Origin: Mycobacterium sp. DL592
GTDB lineage: Bacteria; Actinomycetota; Actinomycetes; Mycobacteriales; Mycobacteriaceae
Length of the DNA stretch: 64,000 nucleotides
Direction: 5' to 3'
Assembly (NCBI RefSeq): GCF_011694515.1
Contig: NZ_CP050192.1
Coordinates: 1,975,131 to 2,039,130 of the forward strand
The notes beneath the pieces were generated by a model. The model saw only the letters and a program-made list of their open reading frames with translations, was not told the origin of the DNA and did not search any database. The translations under genes were made by a program, and so were the position numbers. Shown here piece after piece: positions 8,788 to 17,350 of the stretch (its first letter is position 1; each line of letters opens with the position of its first letter).

Positions 8788-9402
8788 CTACTGGCCAGGT
8801 GTAGGTACCGCGGTCGTCGTCGGGGCGGCGGCGCCCCCGGGTCCGGGCGCGAACTCGTAACCGGGCGGCGGCGGTCCGCTCGTCGAGTAATAGCCGGGCG
8901 GAAGTGCCGGACGCCCTGCCGCGGATCCGCCGCCCTGGTTGGCGCTCGCGGGCGTCTCAGAGCCCGGCGCATTGATCGACGTGTAACCGGGCGGCAGCGC
9001 CGGCGCCGGCCCGGCTCCTGGCGGTGGGGCCACCGAACCGCCCCCACCCGCCACCTCGTTGGGCGCGTAGTAGGGGTTCTGAGCCTGGTGCCACAGGTCC
9101 CTGAGACTGCCGAGGACTCCCCCGCCCGAGCCATAGGTCGGGTTCGCGATCTCGGGAACATCCTGATGGAAGACGGGCGGCGGCGGGGCCGCCGGATCGG
9201 CCGGGGCGACCGCGGGCTGGTTCGGCGTCATCGACGACCCACCGGGCACGGGAGCCGGCGGCGGAGCCTCCGCGATAGTGGTCACCGGTGCGGGAGCCGG
9301 GTCGGCGGGTTCGGCGACGGCCGGCACGGACGCCGCTAGTGCCGCGGCCGCGACGACTGCGCCTGCCAGGGCGATGGTGACGGTTCGCTGCCGATCGGTC
9401 AT
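8788..9402 (-). CDS. Secreted proline/glycine-rich protein
   Basis: 204 residues with a Sec signal peptide (about 1-30, ASVPAVAEP), followed by a low-complexity Pro/Ala/Gly chain. Three related segments, LPPGYTSINAPG, LPPGYYSTSGP and PPPGYEFAPGPG, form a loose repeat near the C-terminus. There are no cysteines in the mature part. ATG 9402 is preferred over the upstream in-frame codon at 9438 because it gives a compact signal peptide (MTDRQRTVT...). Function unknown; it is probably a cell-wall-associated mycobacterial protein. Confidence 0.75.
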   Translation of the reverse strand: MTDRQRTVTIALAGAVVAAAALAASVPAVAEPADPAPAPVTTIAEAPPPAPVPGGSSMTPNQPAVAPADPAAPPPPVFHQDVPEIANPTYGSGGGVLGSLRDLWHQAQNPYYAPNEVAGGGGSVAPPPGAGPAPALPPGYTSINAPGSETPASANQGGGSAAGRPALPPGYYSTSGPPPPGYEFAPGPGGAAAPTTTAVPTPGQ

Positions 9403-9539
9403 GTATCCGGCGGTCCCTTCTGTTGCGCTCGCCGGCACTGCTTGTCGGGCACGAAATCAGCGAACTCTTAACGGCATCGTCGCATATATCGGCAGGGCTG
9501 TTACGCCCTGCAGGTTGTGACCCTGTGCTGAGATGATGC

Positions 9540-10454
9540 GTGGCCAACCGGATCCAAAGCCTGCTGGGTGTCACATACCCCGTCGTCCAGGCGCCGATGA
9601 CCTATATCGCCCGGGCCGAGCTTGCGGCTGCGGTGTCGCAGGCCGGCGGCCTCGGGATGATCGAGACACTCACCGAGGACGGCCGCGCTGACCTGCTGAA
9701 GGTCCGCACCCTGACCGACCGCCCGGTGGCCGCCAACCTGATGATCCAGGGCTGGAAACGGGACCCCTCCATCGTCGACGTGCTGGCACGCGCGGGCGTC
9801 CGGCACGTCTTCACCTCGGCGGGTGACCCCGGGTTGTTCACCGACCGTCTGCACGACGCCGGCATGACCGTGGTCCATGTGGTCGGGTCGCTGGCCGGCG
9901 CCCGCAAGGCCGTCGACGCCGGCGTGGACGCCCTGGTGGTCGAGGGCGTCGAGGGCGGCGGCTTCAAATCAGCTCTCGCGGCCTCCACTATGGTGCTGCT
10001 TCCGCTCGTCGCCGAGCATGTCGACCTGCCCATCATCGCGGCGGGCGGTATCTGCGATGCCCGGTCGGCTGCCGCGGCGGTCGTGCTCGGTGCCGAGGGC
10101 GTTCAGATGGGCACCCGGATGCTGGCCAGCCGCGAATCGGCGGTGCATGCCAACTTCAAGGAGGCGATCCTGGCCGCCGACGACGCCGGCACCGTGCTGC
10201 TGGACATCCCGGGCAATCCGACGATGCGGGTGCTGCGCACCGGGCTGGCCCGCCGCGCCGCGGAGCACACCGGGACTCCCCTGCTCGGCGGGATCGCCGA
10301 CCTCTACTTCGGCGGTGACATGGAGGCCAGCGTCGCCAACACCGGCCAGGTGTCCTCGCGCATCGCCGGAATCGAACCGGTCGCCGAGATCATCCGCAAC
10401 ACGTGGGACGGTGCGCAGGCAGTGCTGGCATCGGCGGCGGGGCGGCTCGGGTAA
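9540..10454 (+). CDS. FMN-dependent NPD/nitronate monooxygenase-like oxidoreductase
   Basis: 304 residues forming a TIM barrel of the nitropropane-dioxygenase family: YPVVQAPMTYIA at the N-terminus, then AGGICDARSAAAAVVLGAEG then VQMGTRML, the FMN-phosphate-binding region. The family signature EAGGH, which supplies the catalytic His in nitronate monooxygenases, reads EGGGF here (VEGVEGGGFKS), so true nitronate oxidation is doubtful; an enoyl- or quinone-reductase-type reaction is possible. It starts at GTG 9540. Only ten bases separate it from the next gene, an alpha/beta hydrolase, and an SDR follows, so the three probably form one transcription unit. Confidence 0.85.
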   Translation: MANRIQSLLGVTYPVVQAPMTYIARAELAAAVSQAGGLGMIETLTEDGRADLLKVRTLTDRPVAANLMIQGWKRDPSIVDVLARAGVRHVFTSAGDPGLFTDRLHDAGMTVVHVVGSLAGARKAVDAGVDALVVEGVEGGGFKSALAASTMVLLPLVAEHVDLPIIAAGGICDARSAAAAVVLGAEGVQMGTRMLASRESAVHANFKEAILAADDAGTVLLDIPGNPTMRVLRTGLARRAAEHTGTPLLGGIADLYFGGDMEASVANTGQVSSRIAGIEPVAEIIRNTWDGAQAVLASAAGRLG

Positions 10455-10464
10455 CGGCAGCGCC

Positions 10465-11355
10465 GTGGGCGGCAAAGTCCGGTATTCGACGAAGTCGGTG
10501 ACGTCCACGGACGGCACGACGATCGGCTTCCGCCAGCTGGGCAGCGGGCCTGCGGTGGTGATCCTGCACGGCGGTGGGCTGGCCTCCCAGCACTACATGA
10601 AACTCGGTGCCGCCCTCGGCGACCGATTCACCGTCTGCATCCCCGACCGCCGCGGCCGCGGCATGAGCGGCCCCTACGGACCCGACTACAGCATCGAGCG
10701 CGAGGACGAGGACCTGGCGGCGGTGGTCTCCGAAACCGGCGCCGAATGCGTCTTCGGGGCCGCCGACGGTGGATTGTTCGCCCTGCACGGCTCGGTGTCG
10801 ATCCCGCAGATCCGCAAGGTGGCGGTGTTCGAACCCGTCGTGTTCGTCGGGCAGCCCGGCCTCGACGAGTTCACGGCGACCATTGCGCGCGGTGATGCCC
10901 TGGTGGCCACGGGCGATATCGCCACGGCGGTCGCGCAGCTGGCCGCCGATGCGGGCAATGACCCTCGGACACAGTCGGTTTCGGCACCGTTACGGCTACT
11001 CGGGCGGGTGCTGACCACGCCGGTGGTCTGCCGGGCCCTGCTGGCGCTGGACGCGCTCACAGCGCGTGGTGACACCGTCGCACTGCGTGACCTGGTGCCT
11101 GCGCTGATCCCGGAGCTGCATGAGGTCGCCGCCACCGAGGGAACCATCGACTTCTACCGCAGCGTCGACGCGCAGTGCCTGCTGATGTGCGGCGCCGGCG
11201 CACCGCCGCTGTTCACCGGCACCCGTGATGCCCTGCTGCAGGTGCTTCCGCATGCCACATCGGTCGAGCTGCCCGCTGTCAACCACGGCGCCGCCCAGGA
11301 TCAGGGTGGCAGCCCGATGGTGATCGCCGGCCAATTGAGACAGTTCTTCACCTGA
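10465..11355 (+). CDS. Alpha/beta hydrolase-fold protein with altered nucleophile elbow
   Basis: 296 residues with the fold's hallmarks: oxyanion region VVILHGGGLASQHY, strand-loop RRGRGMSGPYGPDYSIE and a C-terminal His in PAVNHGA. The nucleophile elbow, normally G-x-S-x-G, reads G-A-A-D-G (residues 98-102, CVFGAADGG), so Ser is replaced by Ala100. Unless Asp101 takes over, the protein should not be a serine hydrolase. The start is GTG 10465; the frame is open far upstream because it overlaps the previous gene in another frame. It sits between the NMO-like and SDR genes in the same direction. Confidence 0.85.
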   Translation: MGGKVRYSTKSVTSTDGTTIGFRQLGSGPAVVILHGGGLASQHYMKLGAALGDRFTVCIPDRRGRGMSGPYGPDYSIEREDEDLAAVVSETGAECVFGAADGGLFALHGSVSIPQIRKVAVFEPVVFVGQPGLDEFTATIARGDALVATGDIATAVAQLAADAGNDPRTQSVSAPLRLLGRVLTTPVVCRALLALDALTARGDTVALRDLVPALIPELHEVAATEGTIDFYRSVDAQCLLMCGAGAPPLFTGTRDALLQVLPHATSVELPAVNHGAAQDQGGSPMVIAGQLRQFFT

Positions 11356-11422
11356 ACGGCGCAGTTCTGGCATCTTGATCGGCGGGCCCCACCCACCCTT
11401 CGGCCCGCGGAAAGGAATTGCG

Positions 11423-12220
11423 TTGAGCGCAGCGAACGGTCTCCAGGGCAAGGGAATTCTCGTCACAGGCGCCGCCTCGGGTATCGGGCTGGCGACGGTG
11501 CAGCGGCTCTTGGCCGCCGGTGCCACCGTGGTGGGTATCGACCTGGCCGCCGACGGGCCGGCTGGACTGAGCGCCTACCGGCAGGCCGATGTCCTCGACT
11601 CCGACGCGGTCGCAGCCGCTGTCGCCGACGTCGTGGCCGCCGCGGGCCGACTCGACGGTGTGGTGAACTCCGCGGGCATTGCCGGCGGCGGGCCCGTGCA
11701 CCTGCTCCCCGACGAGGAATGGGACCGGGTGCTCGGCGTCAACCTCAAAGGCACCTTCGTGGTGAATCGGGCGGCACTGATCCAGATGACCGAGCAGGAC
11801 CGGGCTGACGATGAGCGCGGCTCGATCGTCAACGTTTCCAGCATCGAAGGCCTGGAAGGCACCGCGGGCGGCAGTTCCTACAACGCCTCCAAGGGCGGCG
11901 TGGTCCTGCTGACCAAGAACATCGCAATCGACTACGGCCCCAGCGGCATTCGCGCCAATGCCATCTGCCCGGGCTTCATCGAGACCCCGCTGCTCGAGTC
12001 GGTGATCGGTCTGCCGGGCCTCGAGCACTCCCGCGAAGGACTGCGCCACGAGCACAAACTGCGCCGATTCGGCCGCGCCGACGAAGTCGCCGCGGTAGCG
12101 GCGTTCCTGTTGTCGCCGGATGCCAGCTTCGTCAGTGGTCAGGCCATCGCCGTAGACGGCGGCTACACCGCAGGCCGCGACCACCACGTCACCGAGATGA
12201 TGGGCCTCGGCGAGCAGTAG
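11423..12220 (+). CDS. Short-chain dehydrogenase/reductase
   Basis: 265 residues, a classical SDR. The cofactor motif TGAASGIG is near the N-terminus, NSAGIAGGG follows strand 4, and the catalytic set is intact: Ser in NVSSIEG, Tyr and Lys in SYNASKGG. The acidic residue after strand 2 (VVGIDLAAD) favours NAD(H). The start is TTG 11423, with GGAAAGGAA six bases upstream; the alternative ATG at 11375 lies upstream of that site. It is likely cotranscribed with the hydrolase and the NMO-like gene. The substrate is unknown. Confidence 0.9.
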   Translation: MSAANGLQGKGILVTGAASGIGLATVQRLLAAGATVVGIDLAADGPAGLSAYRQADVLDSDAVAAAVADVVAAAGRLDGVVNSAGIAGGGPVHLLPDEEWDRVLGVNLKGTFVVNRAALIQMTEQDRADDERGSIVNVSSIEGLEGTAGGSSYNASKGGVVLLTKNIAIDYGPSGIRANAICPGFIETPLLESVIGLPGLEHSREGLRHEHKLRRFGRADEVAAVAAFLLSPDASFVSGQAIAVDGGYTAGRDHHVTEMMGLGEQ

Positions 12221-12223
12221 AGC

Positions 12224-12505
12224 TCAGTTGCAGGGCGCGTCACCGGGGGTGTAGTACGGCACACCCTGCGGGGTGTAGCACGGCGGCTGCCCGGCCGCTG
12301 CCTGTGCCGCGGCGTCGTCGGCGGTCGCCGCGCCGGCCACCACGGCCCCCGCCGCGACGTCACCGGCGACATTGGTGCAACCACCGACGCTGACGTGCCT
12401 GCCGCCGACGTCCCCGCACACGTCGGCGTGTGCTGCCGGTGTGACCACCAACGGTGACGCTCCTATGATCGCCGCCGCCAACAGCGCTGCCCGAATCTTC
12501 TTCAT
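12224..12505 (-). CDS. Small secreted Cys-containing mycobacterial protein
   Basis: 93 residues with a clear signal peptide (MKKIRAALLAAAIIGASPLV, cleaved near AHA-DVC). The mature N-terminus DVCGDVGGRHVSVGGCTNVA has two cysteines spaced like those of another small secreted protein in this window (39740-40051, DVCASAGRRVTVSGCANLA), so the two are paralogues. The C-terminus QPPCYTPQGVPYYTPGDAPC has two more cysteines. Function unknown. The ribosome binding site GGGAGGA lies upstream of ATG 12505. It converges with the SDR gene, three bases apart. Confidence 0.8.
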   Translation of the reverse strand: MKKIRAALLAAAIIGASPLVVTPAAHADVCGDVGGRHVSVGGCTNVAGDVAAGAVVAGAATADDAAAQAAAGQPPCYTPQGVPYYTPGDAPCN

Positions 12506-12600
12506 GGCTGATGTCCTCCCTGCTCAACCGACTTGCGTCATTATCCCCCGGCGCGCACAGGTCAGGGCCGAATCCGAGTGTTCGTCACTAGAGTTCAGCC

Positions 12601-13374
12601 ATGTCCCTGGTCACTTACGAACTCGACGATCACGTCGCCACCATCACCCTGAATCGCCCCGAGGCGCGTAACGCCATCAACGGTGCACTGCGACAGGACC
12701 TCAACGCAGCCTGGGATCGGTTCCGCGACGACGAGGATGCCTGGGTGGGAATTCTGACCGCCAACGGCGATGTGTTCTGCGCCGGTGGCGATCTCAAGGA
12801 CAGCGAGGGTTCGGTCGGAACCTTCGGCGGCACGTTCTGGGAGAAGCCCACGATCAACTCGTTCGAGAGCGGGATGGAGCTGTTCAAGCCGACGATCGCC
12901 GCCGTCCACGGACCCTGCGTCGGGTACGGACTGACCGGAGTGTTGTTCTGCGACTTCGTGATTGCCACCACCGAGGCGTCGTTCTCCTACCCTGAGGTCC
13001 GCCTCGGAGTGCCCACCATCGTCGGCGCCATCCGGCTGCCGAACCGGGTCGGCTGGGCCAATGCCATGGAATTGCTGCTCACCGGAAAGGCGATCGGGGC
13101 TGCGCGCGCCAAGGAGATGGGTCTGGTGTGGAAGCTGGTGGAGCCCGCAGATCTGCTGGCCGAAGCGCGGTCGTGGGCCAGCGTACTCACCCAGGCCGCA
13201 CCTTTGGCGCAACGCGCCACCAAGGAAGTTGCCTGGCGAACCGCGGACATGGGCTGGATCGAGTCGGTCCGCTTCGGGGAGGCCATGCGCAAGGTCGCCG
13301 GTGCGACCGAGGACGTCGGTGAAGGTATCCAGGCTTGGCAGGAGAAGCGCACACCACAGTGGAAGGGCCGCTGA
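12601..13374 (+). CDS. Enoyl-CoA hydratase/isomerase (crotonase family)
   Basis: 257 residues of the crotonase fold: NRPEARNAINGALRQDLNAA, oxyanion segment DVFCAGGDLKDSEG, then CDFVIATTEASFSYPEVRLG. The second catalytic acid of hydratases (Glu in PE.RLG) is present. The first, normally in the GGG.EL.M.CD helix, is not obvious in GYGLTGVLFCDF. One-acid members are often isomerases or have other activities. There is a short leader and no strong ribosome binding site before ATG 12601. It stands alone, converging with a secreted-protein gene. Confidence 0.9.
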   Translation: MSLVTYELDDHVATITLNRPEARNAINGALRQDLNAAWDRFRDDEDAWVGILTANGDVFCAGGDLKDSEGSVGTFGGTFWEKPTINSFESGMELFKPTIAAVHGPCVGYGLTGVLFCDFVIATTEASFSYPEVRLGVPTIVGAIRLPNRVGWANAMELLLTGKAIGAARAKEMGLVWKLVEPADLLAEARSWASVLTQAAPLAQRATKEVAWRTADMGWIESVRFGEAMRKVAGATEDVGEGIQAWQEKRTPQWKGR

Positions 13375-13385
13375 GCGTTCCGCAG

Positions 13386-13916
13386 CTAGCCGGAGCAGCT
13401 GGCCTGCAAGCCGTTCACCAGCGCATAGACGGCGTCCTTCTTCTGGTCGGCGTAGTCGATCACCGTCCAGGTCGCCGGCTGTGGCCACGCCACCGACAGT
13501 GCCGAGCCGTAGTCGAAGCCGTAACCGAAGCCGCCCGCCGTCGGCTGGAACAGCGCATCGACGGCGGCGGTCATGTCGTCGGTGGCGCGACCCAGGGCGT
13601 CGAGCATGGGCGCCAGCCCTGGCACGTTGCTGGCGCCGTTGATGTCCTGCAGGGCGTGTACGCCATGGCTGACCAGCGCGAGGTTGGCGTCGGCGTCGCG
13701 CTTCTGCGGGCCTCCGGTGAGATACGGCGAGGTGATGACCGTCCGAACGCCGCCGATGCCCGCCGCGACGCTGTCGTCCAGCGTGTCGCGAAGCTGGTTG
13801 AGCACCCCGCAGGGCATGTGGGTGGAGTCGGCGGTCGCGTGCGGCGGCAGACCGGCAAAAGCCCAGGCCAGCAGTGCTGCGGTGCTGCCCAGGAGTCGCC
13901 GGGTGGATGGCTTCAT
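13386..13916 (-). CDS. Secreted protein of unknown function
   Basis: 176 residues with a Sec signal peptide (about 1-30, GLPPHATA-DS). The mature part is mostly helical, with one Cys near the start (HMPCGVLNQLRDTLDD) and one near the end (LVNGLQASCSG) that could form a disulfide closing the fold. I do not recognise the family; the pattern is common among mycobacterial exported helical proteins. It converges with the crotonase gene and is divergent from the glycosidase-like gene. Confidence 0.75.
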   Translation of the reverse strand: MKPSTRRLLGSTAALLAWAFAGLPPHATADSTHMPCGVLNQLRDTLDDSVAAGIGGVRTVITSPYLTGGPQKRDADANLALVSHGVHALQDINGASNVPGLAPMLDALGRATDDMTAAVDALFQPTAGGFGYGFDYGSALSVAWPQPATWTVIDYADQKKDAVYALVNGLQASCSG

Positions 13917-14003
13917 GTCTGTAGATAGCTTCGGCCCGCCGGTTCGTTACGGCTCGGTCATTCGCCGCAGCAGCCTCTCGCAAACGCCTAGGGTGACTCA
14001 GCG

Positions 14004-15071
14004 ATGAACGTTGCGCGATGGGCAGCCGTGCTGGCGGTGATTGCCGCCGTGGCGGTGACGTCACCGGCGGCCCACGCCGAGTCCGGTTCTCGGGTCAGCG
14101 TCGTCAACGGCAGGTTCACCCTCGACGGGCACCCCTGGTGGCCAGTGGGTTTCGACGCCTATCAGCTCGGCACCAGCTGGGCGGTCAACTCCGGCTGCGG
14201 TGCTCAGGTGGATCTGGACCGGTATTTCGGTTCCCTGCCGCCGAACTCGCTCACCCGTTTCAACGCGTTCGCACCGCTCGCGCGCGACCGGCGTACGGGC
14301 GCCGCCGACTTCACCGCTCTCGACGCGGTCTTCGCCGCAGCGCAACGACATGAACAGTTGCTCGTCGTGACGTTGGCTGCCGGCGAAGGTGCTTGCGACG
14401 ACGGCGGTTTCAAGGGTCACGACTGGTACGCCGGCGGTTGGGCGTCCTCGTCCTACGCCGACTGGCTCGACACCGCTGTCCGGCGCTGGGGCCACTCGAG
14501 GGCCCTGGCCGGCTGGGAACTCGTCGGTGAACCCGAACCCAGCGTGTGCGGTGACGGGCAGTGCCAGTGGCAGCAGCGGTCCTGCCCACCCGATGCCGCT
14601 GCTGCCCTGCGTGGATTCTTCGACAGCGCGGGCAGCCGGCTGCGGGCCATCGACCCCGATACCCCGATCTGGGCGGGCCTGGCCGGTGGTGGGCAGTGCG
14701 GGTCGGCCGGTGACGACTATGTGAAGGCCGCGCAATCCCCCGGTGTCGATGTGCTCGACGTCCACGACTATGGCCCACCCGGTGTCGCGCTGCCGGGCTC
14801 CGCCGCGGACGGTGTGCGACGCCGCCTTCAGCAGGCCGCATCGGTGGGCAAGCCGCTCGTGGTGGCCGAGATGGGACAGCCCGCCGGGTCCTGTCGCCCG
14901 CTGTCGGCGCGGGCCGACGATCTGGCCTACAAAGCGCGGACCCAGCGTGAAGCCGGCTCGGCCGGAGTGCTGTTCTGGGCGTTCGTTCCCGACCCCCGCG
15001 CCGACCAGTGCACCTTGGACATCGGGCCGGGCGATCCGATGTTCGCAGTGGTGAAAGCGCTTGTCGGATAG
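14004..15071 (+). CDS. Secreted glycoside hydrolase, clan A (GH5-like)
   Basis: 355 residues with a signal peptide (about 1-25, PAAHA-ES). The mature domain resembles GH5-type cellulase/mannanase TIM barrels: NGRFTLDGHPWWPVGFDAYQ at the start, the acid/base Glu176 in WELVGEPEP, and a candidate nucleophile Glu in LVVAEMGQP. Six or more cysteines suggest disulfides. In typical GH5 proteins the acid/base motif is NEP; here it is GEP, so the Asn that normally contacts the substrate 2-OH is missing. The substrate is unknown; self- or host-derived glycans are both possible. Confidence 0.75.
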   Translation: MNVARWAAVLAVIAAVAVTSPAAHAESGSRVSVVNGRFTLDGHPWWPVGFDAYQLGTSWAVNSGCGAQVDLDRYFGSLPPNSLTRFNAFAPLARDRRTGAADFTALDAVFAAAQRHEQLLVVTLAAGEGACDDGGFKGHDWYAGGWASSSYADWLDTAVRRWGHSRALAGWELVGEPEPSVCGDGQCQWQQRSCPPDAAAALRGFFDSAGSRLRAIDPDTPIWAGLAGGGQCGSAGDDYVKAAQSPGVDVLDVHDYGPPGVALPGSAADGVRRRLQQAASVGKPLVVAEMGQPAGSCRPLSARADDLAYKARTQREAGSAGVLFWAFVPDPRADQCTLDIGPGDPMFAVVKALVG

Positions 15072-15073
15072 GG

Positions 15074-15286
15074 CTACCGGGCGCGGACCGTCAGCGCGTG
15101 GCGGCGGCAGTAGCCACCCTCGACGGTCGGCAGCCAACCGAAGTCGACCAGCAGTTCGTTGAGAGCGTGCTTGGCAAGGGCAGGCGCGGGCATGCACACC
15201 AGAACCGACACGTCGATGGCGGTGGTGCACCGGTCACACTGCACGTGGAAGTCCCAGATCGCCGAGGTGGCAACGACGTCCAACAT
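15074..15286 (-). CDS. Small hypothetical protein with possible Zn-binding Cys pair
   Basis: 70 residues from ATG 15286 (an in-frame GTG at 15292 is an alternative). It contains HVQCDRCTTAIDVSVL, a CxxC pair, and a further Cys-His pair (GYCRRH) near the C-terminus, which together could bind a metal ion. It converges with the glycosidase-like gene, two bases from its stop. Small size makes this less certain than its neighbours, but composition and the Cys pattern look real. Confidence 0.5.
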   Translation of the reverse strand: MLDVVATSAIWDFHVQCDRCTTAIDVSVLVCMPAPALAKHALNELLVDFGWLPTVEGGYCRRHALTVRAR

Positions 15287-15391
15287 CGGCACACGCTAAC
15301 ACCGCAGCGGCGCTGACGCGCGCCGTGAGGCAAGCCTGTCCTGGGCTGGGCCGCTTGTCCTTTCGCGCCCGGGCGTAGACGGCCGATCCGG

Positions 15392-17248
15392 TCAGCGTGG
15401 TGTGAAAACGCCCTCGAGGTAGACGGTGCGGCACGCCCGGCGAGCCAGCTTGCCACTGGTGGTCCGCGGGATCGTCCCCGCGGCTGCCAGCTGCACTCTC
15501 GCGTCGGCGATGCCGTGGCGCTGCGCCATCGCGTCCCGAATCGCCGCGATCGCGGCCTGCGGATCAGCCCGGCTGGTACCGGCGGCCCGTTCGGCGATGA
15601 TCACCAACTGGCCGGCCCCGTCTCCCCCGGCTGGTCCGGCAACATCGTTGCCGGACAGGGCGAATGCGACGACATAGCCCCGCCGGACGACCGGCGAGGC
15701 GTCCGCGGTCGTCGCTTCGATGTCCTGCGGATAGAACCGCCTGCCGCCAACGATGACCAGGTCCGCGATGCGGCCGGTGACATAGAGCTCGCCGTCGAGG
15801 TAGAAACCCAGATCCCCGGTACGCAACCACCTCGCATCGCCGGGCACATCGCCGGCGTGACTGCCGTCGGCCAGTCGTGTGCCGAGGTGTGCGCCGAACG
15901 TCGACTCCGTCTCGGCGGGACGTCCCCAGTACCCGCGCCCGATGTTGTGCCCGTGCAACCAGATCTCGCCCACCTGCTGGTCGGGCAGCTCGTGACCCGT
16001 CTGTGGGTCCACGATCACCGCCCATAGGCTGCGTGCGACCTGACCGCACGAAACCTGCTGCACAGCAGTGGGATTGGTCGAAGATGTCGGGACTGCATGT
16101 CCGGCCGCCAACTGGTCGGCGTCCAGATGCACCACCGTCGGTGTCGCGGTAGGAGCGATAGTGGCCACGAACAGGGTGGCTTCGGCGATACCGTAGGACG
16201 GCTTGAACGCCGTGGGGGCCAACCCGTACGGGGCGAACGCCGCATCGAAAGTCCTGATGGCCTCGATGCTGACCGGTTCGGAGCCGATGATCATCGCAAC
16301 GTTGTCGAGGTCGATGTCCGCACCCGGATCAGGCAGGCCGCGTTGGGCGGTCCATTCATAGGCGAAATTCGGTGCGGCCGTGACCACATGACCGGATCGG
16401 GATTCGGCGGACAGCGCCTGGATCCAGCGCAGCGGGCGGCGGACGAAGGCTGTCGGCGACAACAGCGTGGAATGCCCGCCGTACACGGTCGGGAAGCCGA
16501 TCATCGACAGTCCCATGTCGTGGTAGAGCGGCAACCAGCTGACGCCGTGAGTGTTGCGGTCCAGCAGGTCGATGGACAAGATCATCTGGATCAGATTGGT
16601 GCCGACCGCGCGGTGGGTGATCTCGACGCCGACCGGGGCGCGAGTCGCTCCGGAGGTGTACTGCAGATGAGAGATGTCATCGACGTCAATCACTCTGGGG
16701 CGAAACGTATCTGCCGCCGAATCGGGAATGGTGTCGACGAGAATCACCCGTGGCCGGCGCGCGGGTGGCAGTTGATCGAGGAAGCCCGCCACCGCCGCAC
16801 TTGCCGCCGATGTGGTCAGCACCGTGGTCGGTCGGGCGTCGGCGAGGGCGGTGTGCAATCGCTCGGCATGTCCGGGGAGTTCGGGTGCGAACAGCGGCAC
16901 GGCGATGGTGCCCGCTTTGATCGCCGCGAAGAACCCCGCGACGTACTCCAGGCCCTGCGGGGCCAGAACTGCCACCCTGTCACCGGGGTCCGAGGTCTGC
17001 TGAATGAGGGCACCGATCGCCCGCAGCCGCCGGCCAAGCTGCGACCAGGTGAGTTCGGTGACATGTCCGTGCGCGTCGTGACCGTAGTCGATGTATCGAT
17101 AGGCAACGGCGTCACCGATATTGGCGACGTTGCGGTCGATCAACGAGATGAGCGTGACCCCGGCCGGCAGCACGACACCGCCCCGTTGGTCGAGGCAGTC
17201 CTCGATGCGCAGCAGGCCCTCCGGTACCACGTCGAGCCGCCGATCCAT
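15392..17248 (-). CDS. Fatty-acyl-AMP ligase (FadD/FAAL)
   Basis: 618 residues of the adenylate-forming superfamily. Visible are the nucleotide-binding segment LQYTSGATRAPVGVEITHRA, WLPLYHDMGL, the adenine motif KPSYGIAEATLFV, and the C-terminal TGDLGFYLDGELYVTGR and GGRRFYPQDIE, ending with a catalytic Lys in PRTTSGKLARR. The LPLYHDMGL form is typical of mycobacterial FAALs, which load fatty acids as acyl-AMP onto a polyketide synthase carrier rather than onto CoA. No PKS or carrier protein gene lies in the window. It is divergent from a TesB thioesterase, with about 100 bases of shared promoter space. Confidence 0.92.
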   Translation of the reverse strand: MDRRLDVVPEGLLRIEDCLDQRGGVVLPAGVTLISLIDRNVANIGDAVAYRYIDYGHDAHGHVTELTWSQLGRRLRAIGALIQQTSDPGDRVAVLAPQGLEYVAGFFAAIKAGTIAVPLFAPELPGHAERLHTALADARPTTVLTTSAASAAVAGFLDQLPPARRPRVILVDTIPDSAADTFRPRVIDVDDISHLQYTSGATRAPVGVEITHRAVGTNLIQMILSIDLLDRNTHGVSWLPLYHDMGLSMIGFPTVYGGHSTLLSPTAFVRRPLRWIQALSAESRSGHVVTAAPNFAYEWTAQRGLPDPGADIDLDNVAMIIGSEPVSIEAIRTFDAAFAPYGLAPTAFKPSYGIAEATLFVATIAPTATPTVVHLDADQLAAGHAVPTSSTNPTAVQQVSCGQVARSLWAVIVDPQTGHELPDQQVGEIWLHGHNIGRGYWGRPAETESTFGAHLGTRLADGSHAGDVPGDARWLRTGDLGFYLDGELYVTGRIADLVIVGGRRFYPQDIEATTADASPVVRRGYVVAFALSGNDVAGPAGGDGAGQLVIIAERAAGTSRADPQAAIAAIRDAMAQRHGIADARVQLAAAGTIPRTTSGKLARRACRTVYLEGVFTPR

Positions 17249-17350
17249 GACCGCAGTCTAAGCAGCCGTGGCTCCGGTCCAGGGCATGCCGGGCGAACGT
17301 CGCAGGCTATCGTTGGTGCGATTTTCATCACCGTCTGTCACAGGGGAACC

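Noticed and set aside
12959..14064. Long minus-strand frame spanning the crotonase gene and its neighbour
   Set aside because: It is antisense to the crotonase gene and out of frame with the secreted-protein gene; both of those have strong family or signal-peptide evidence.
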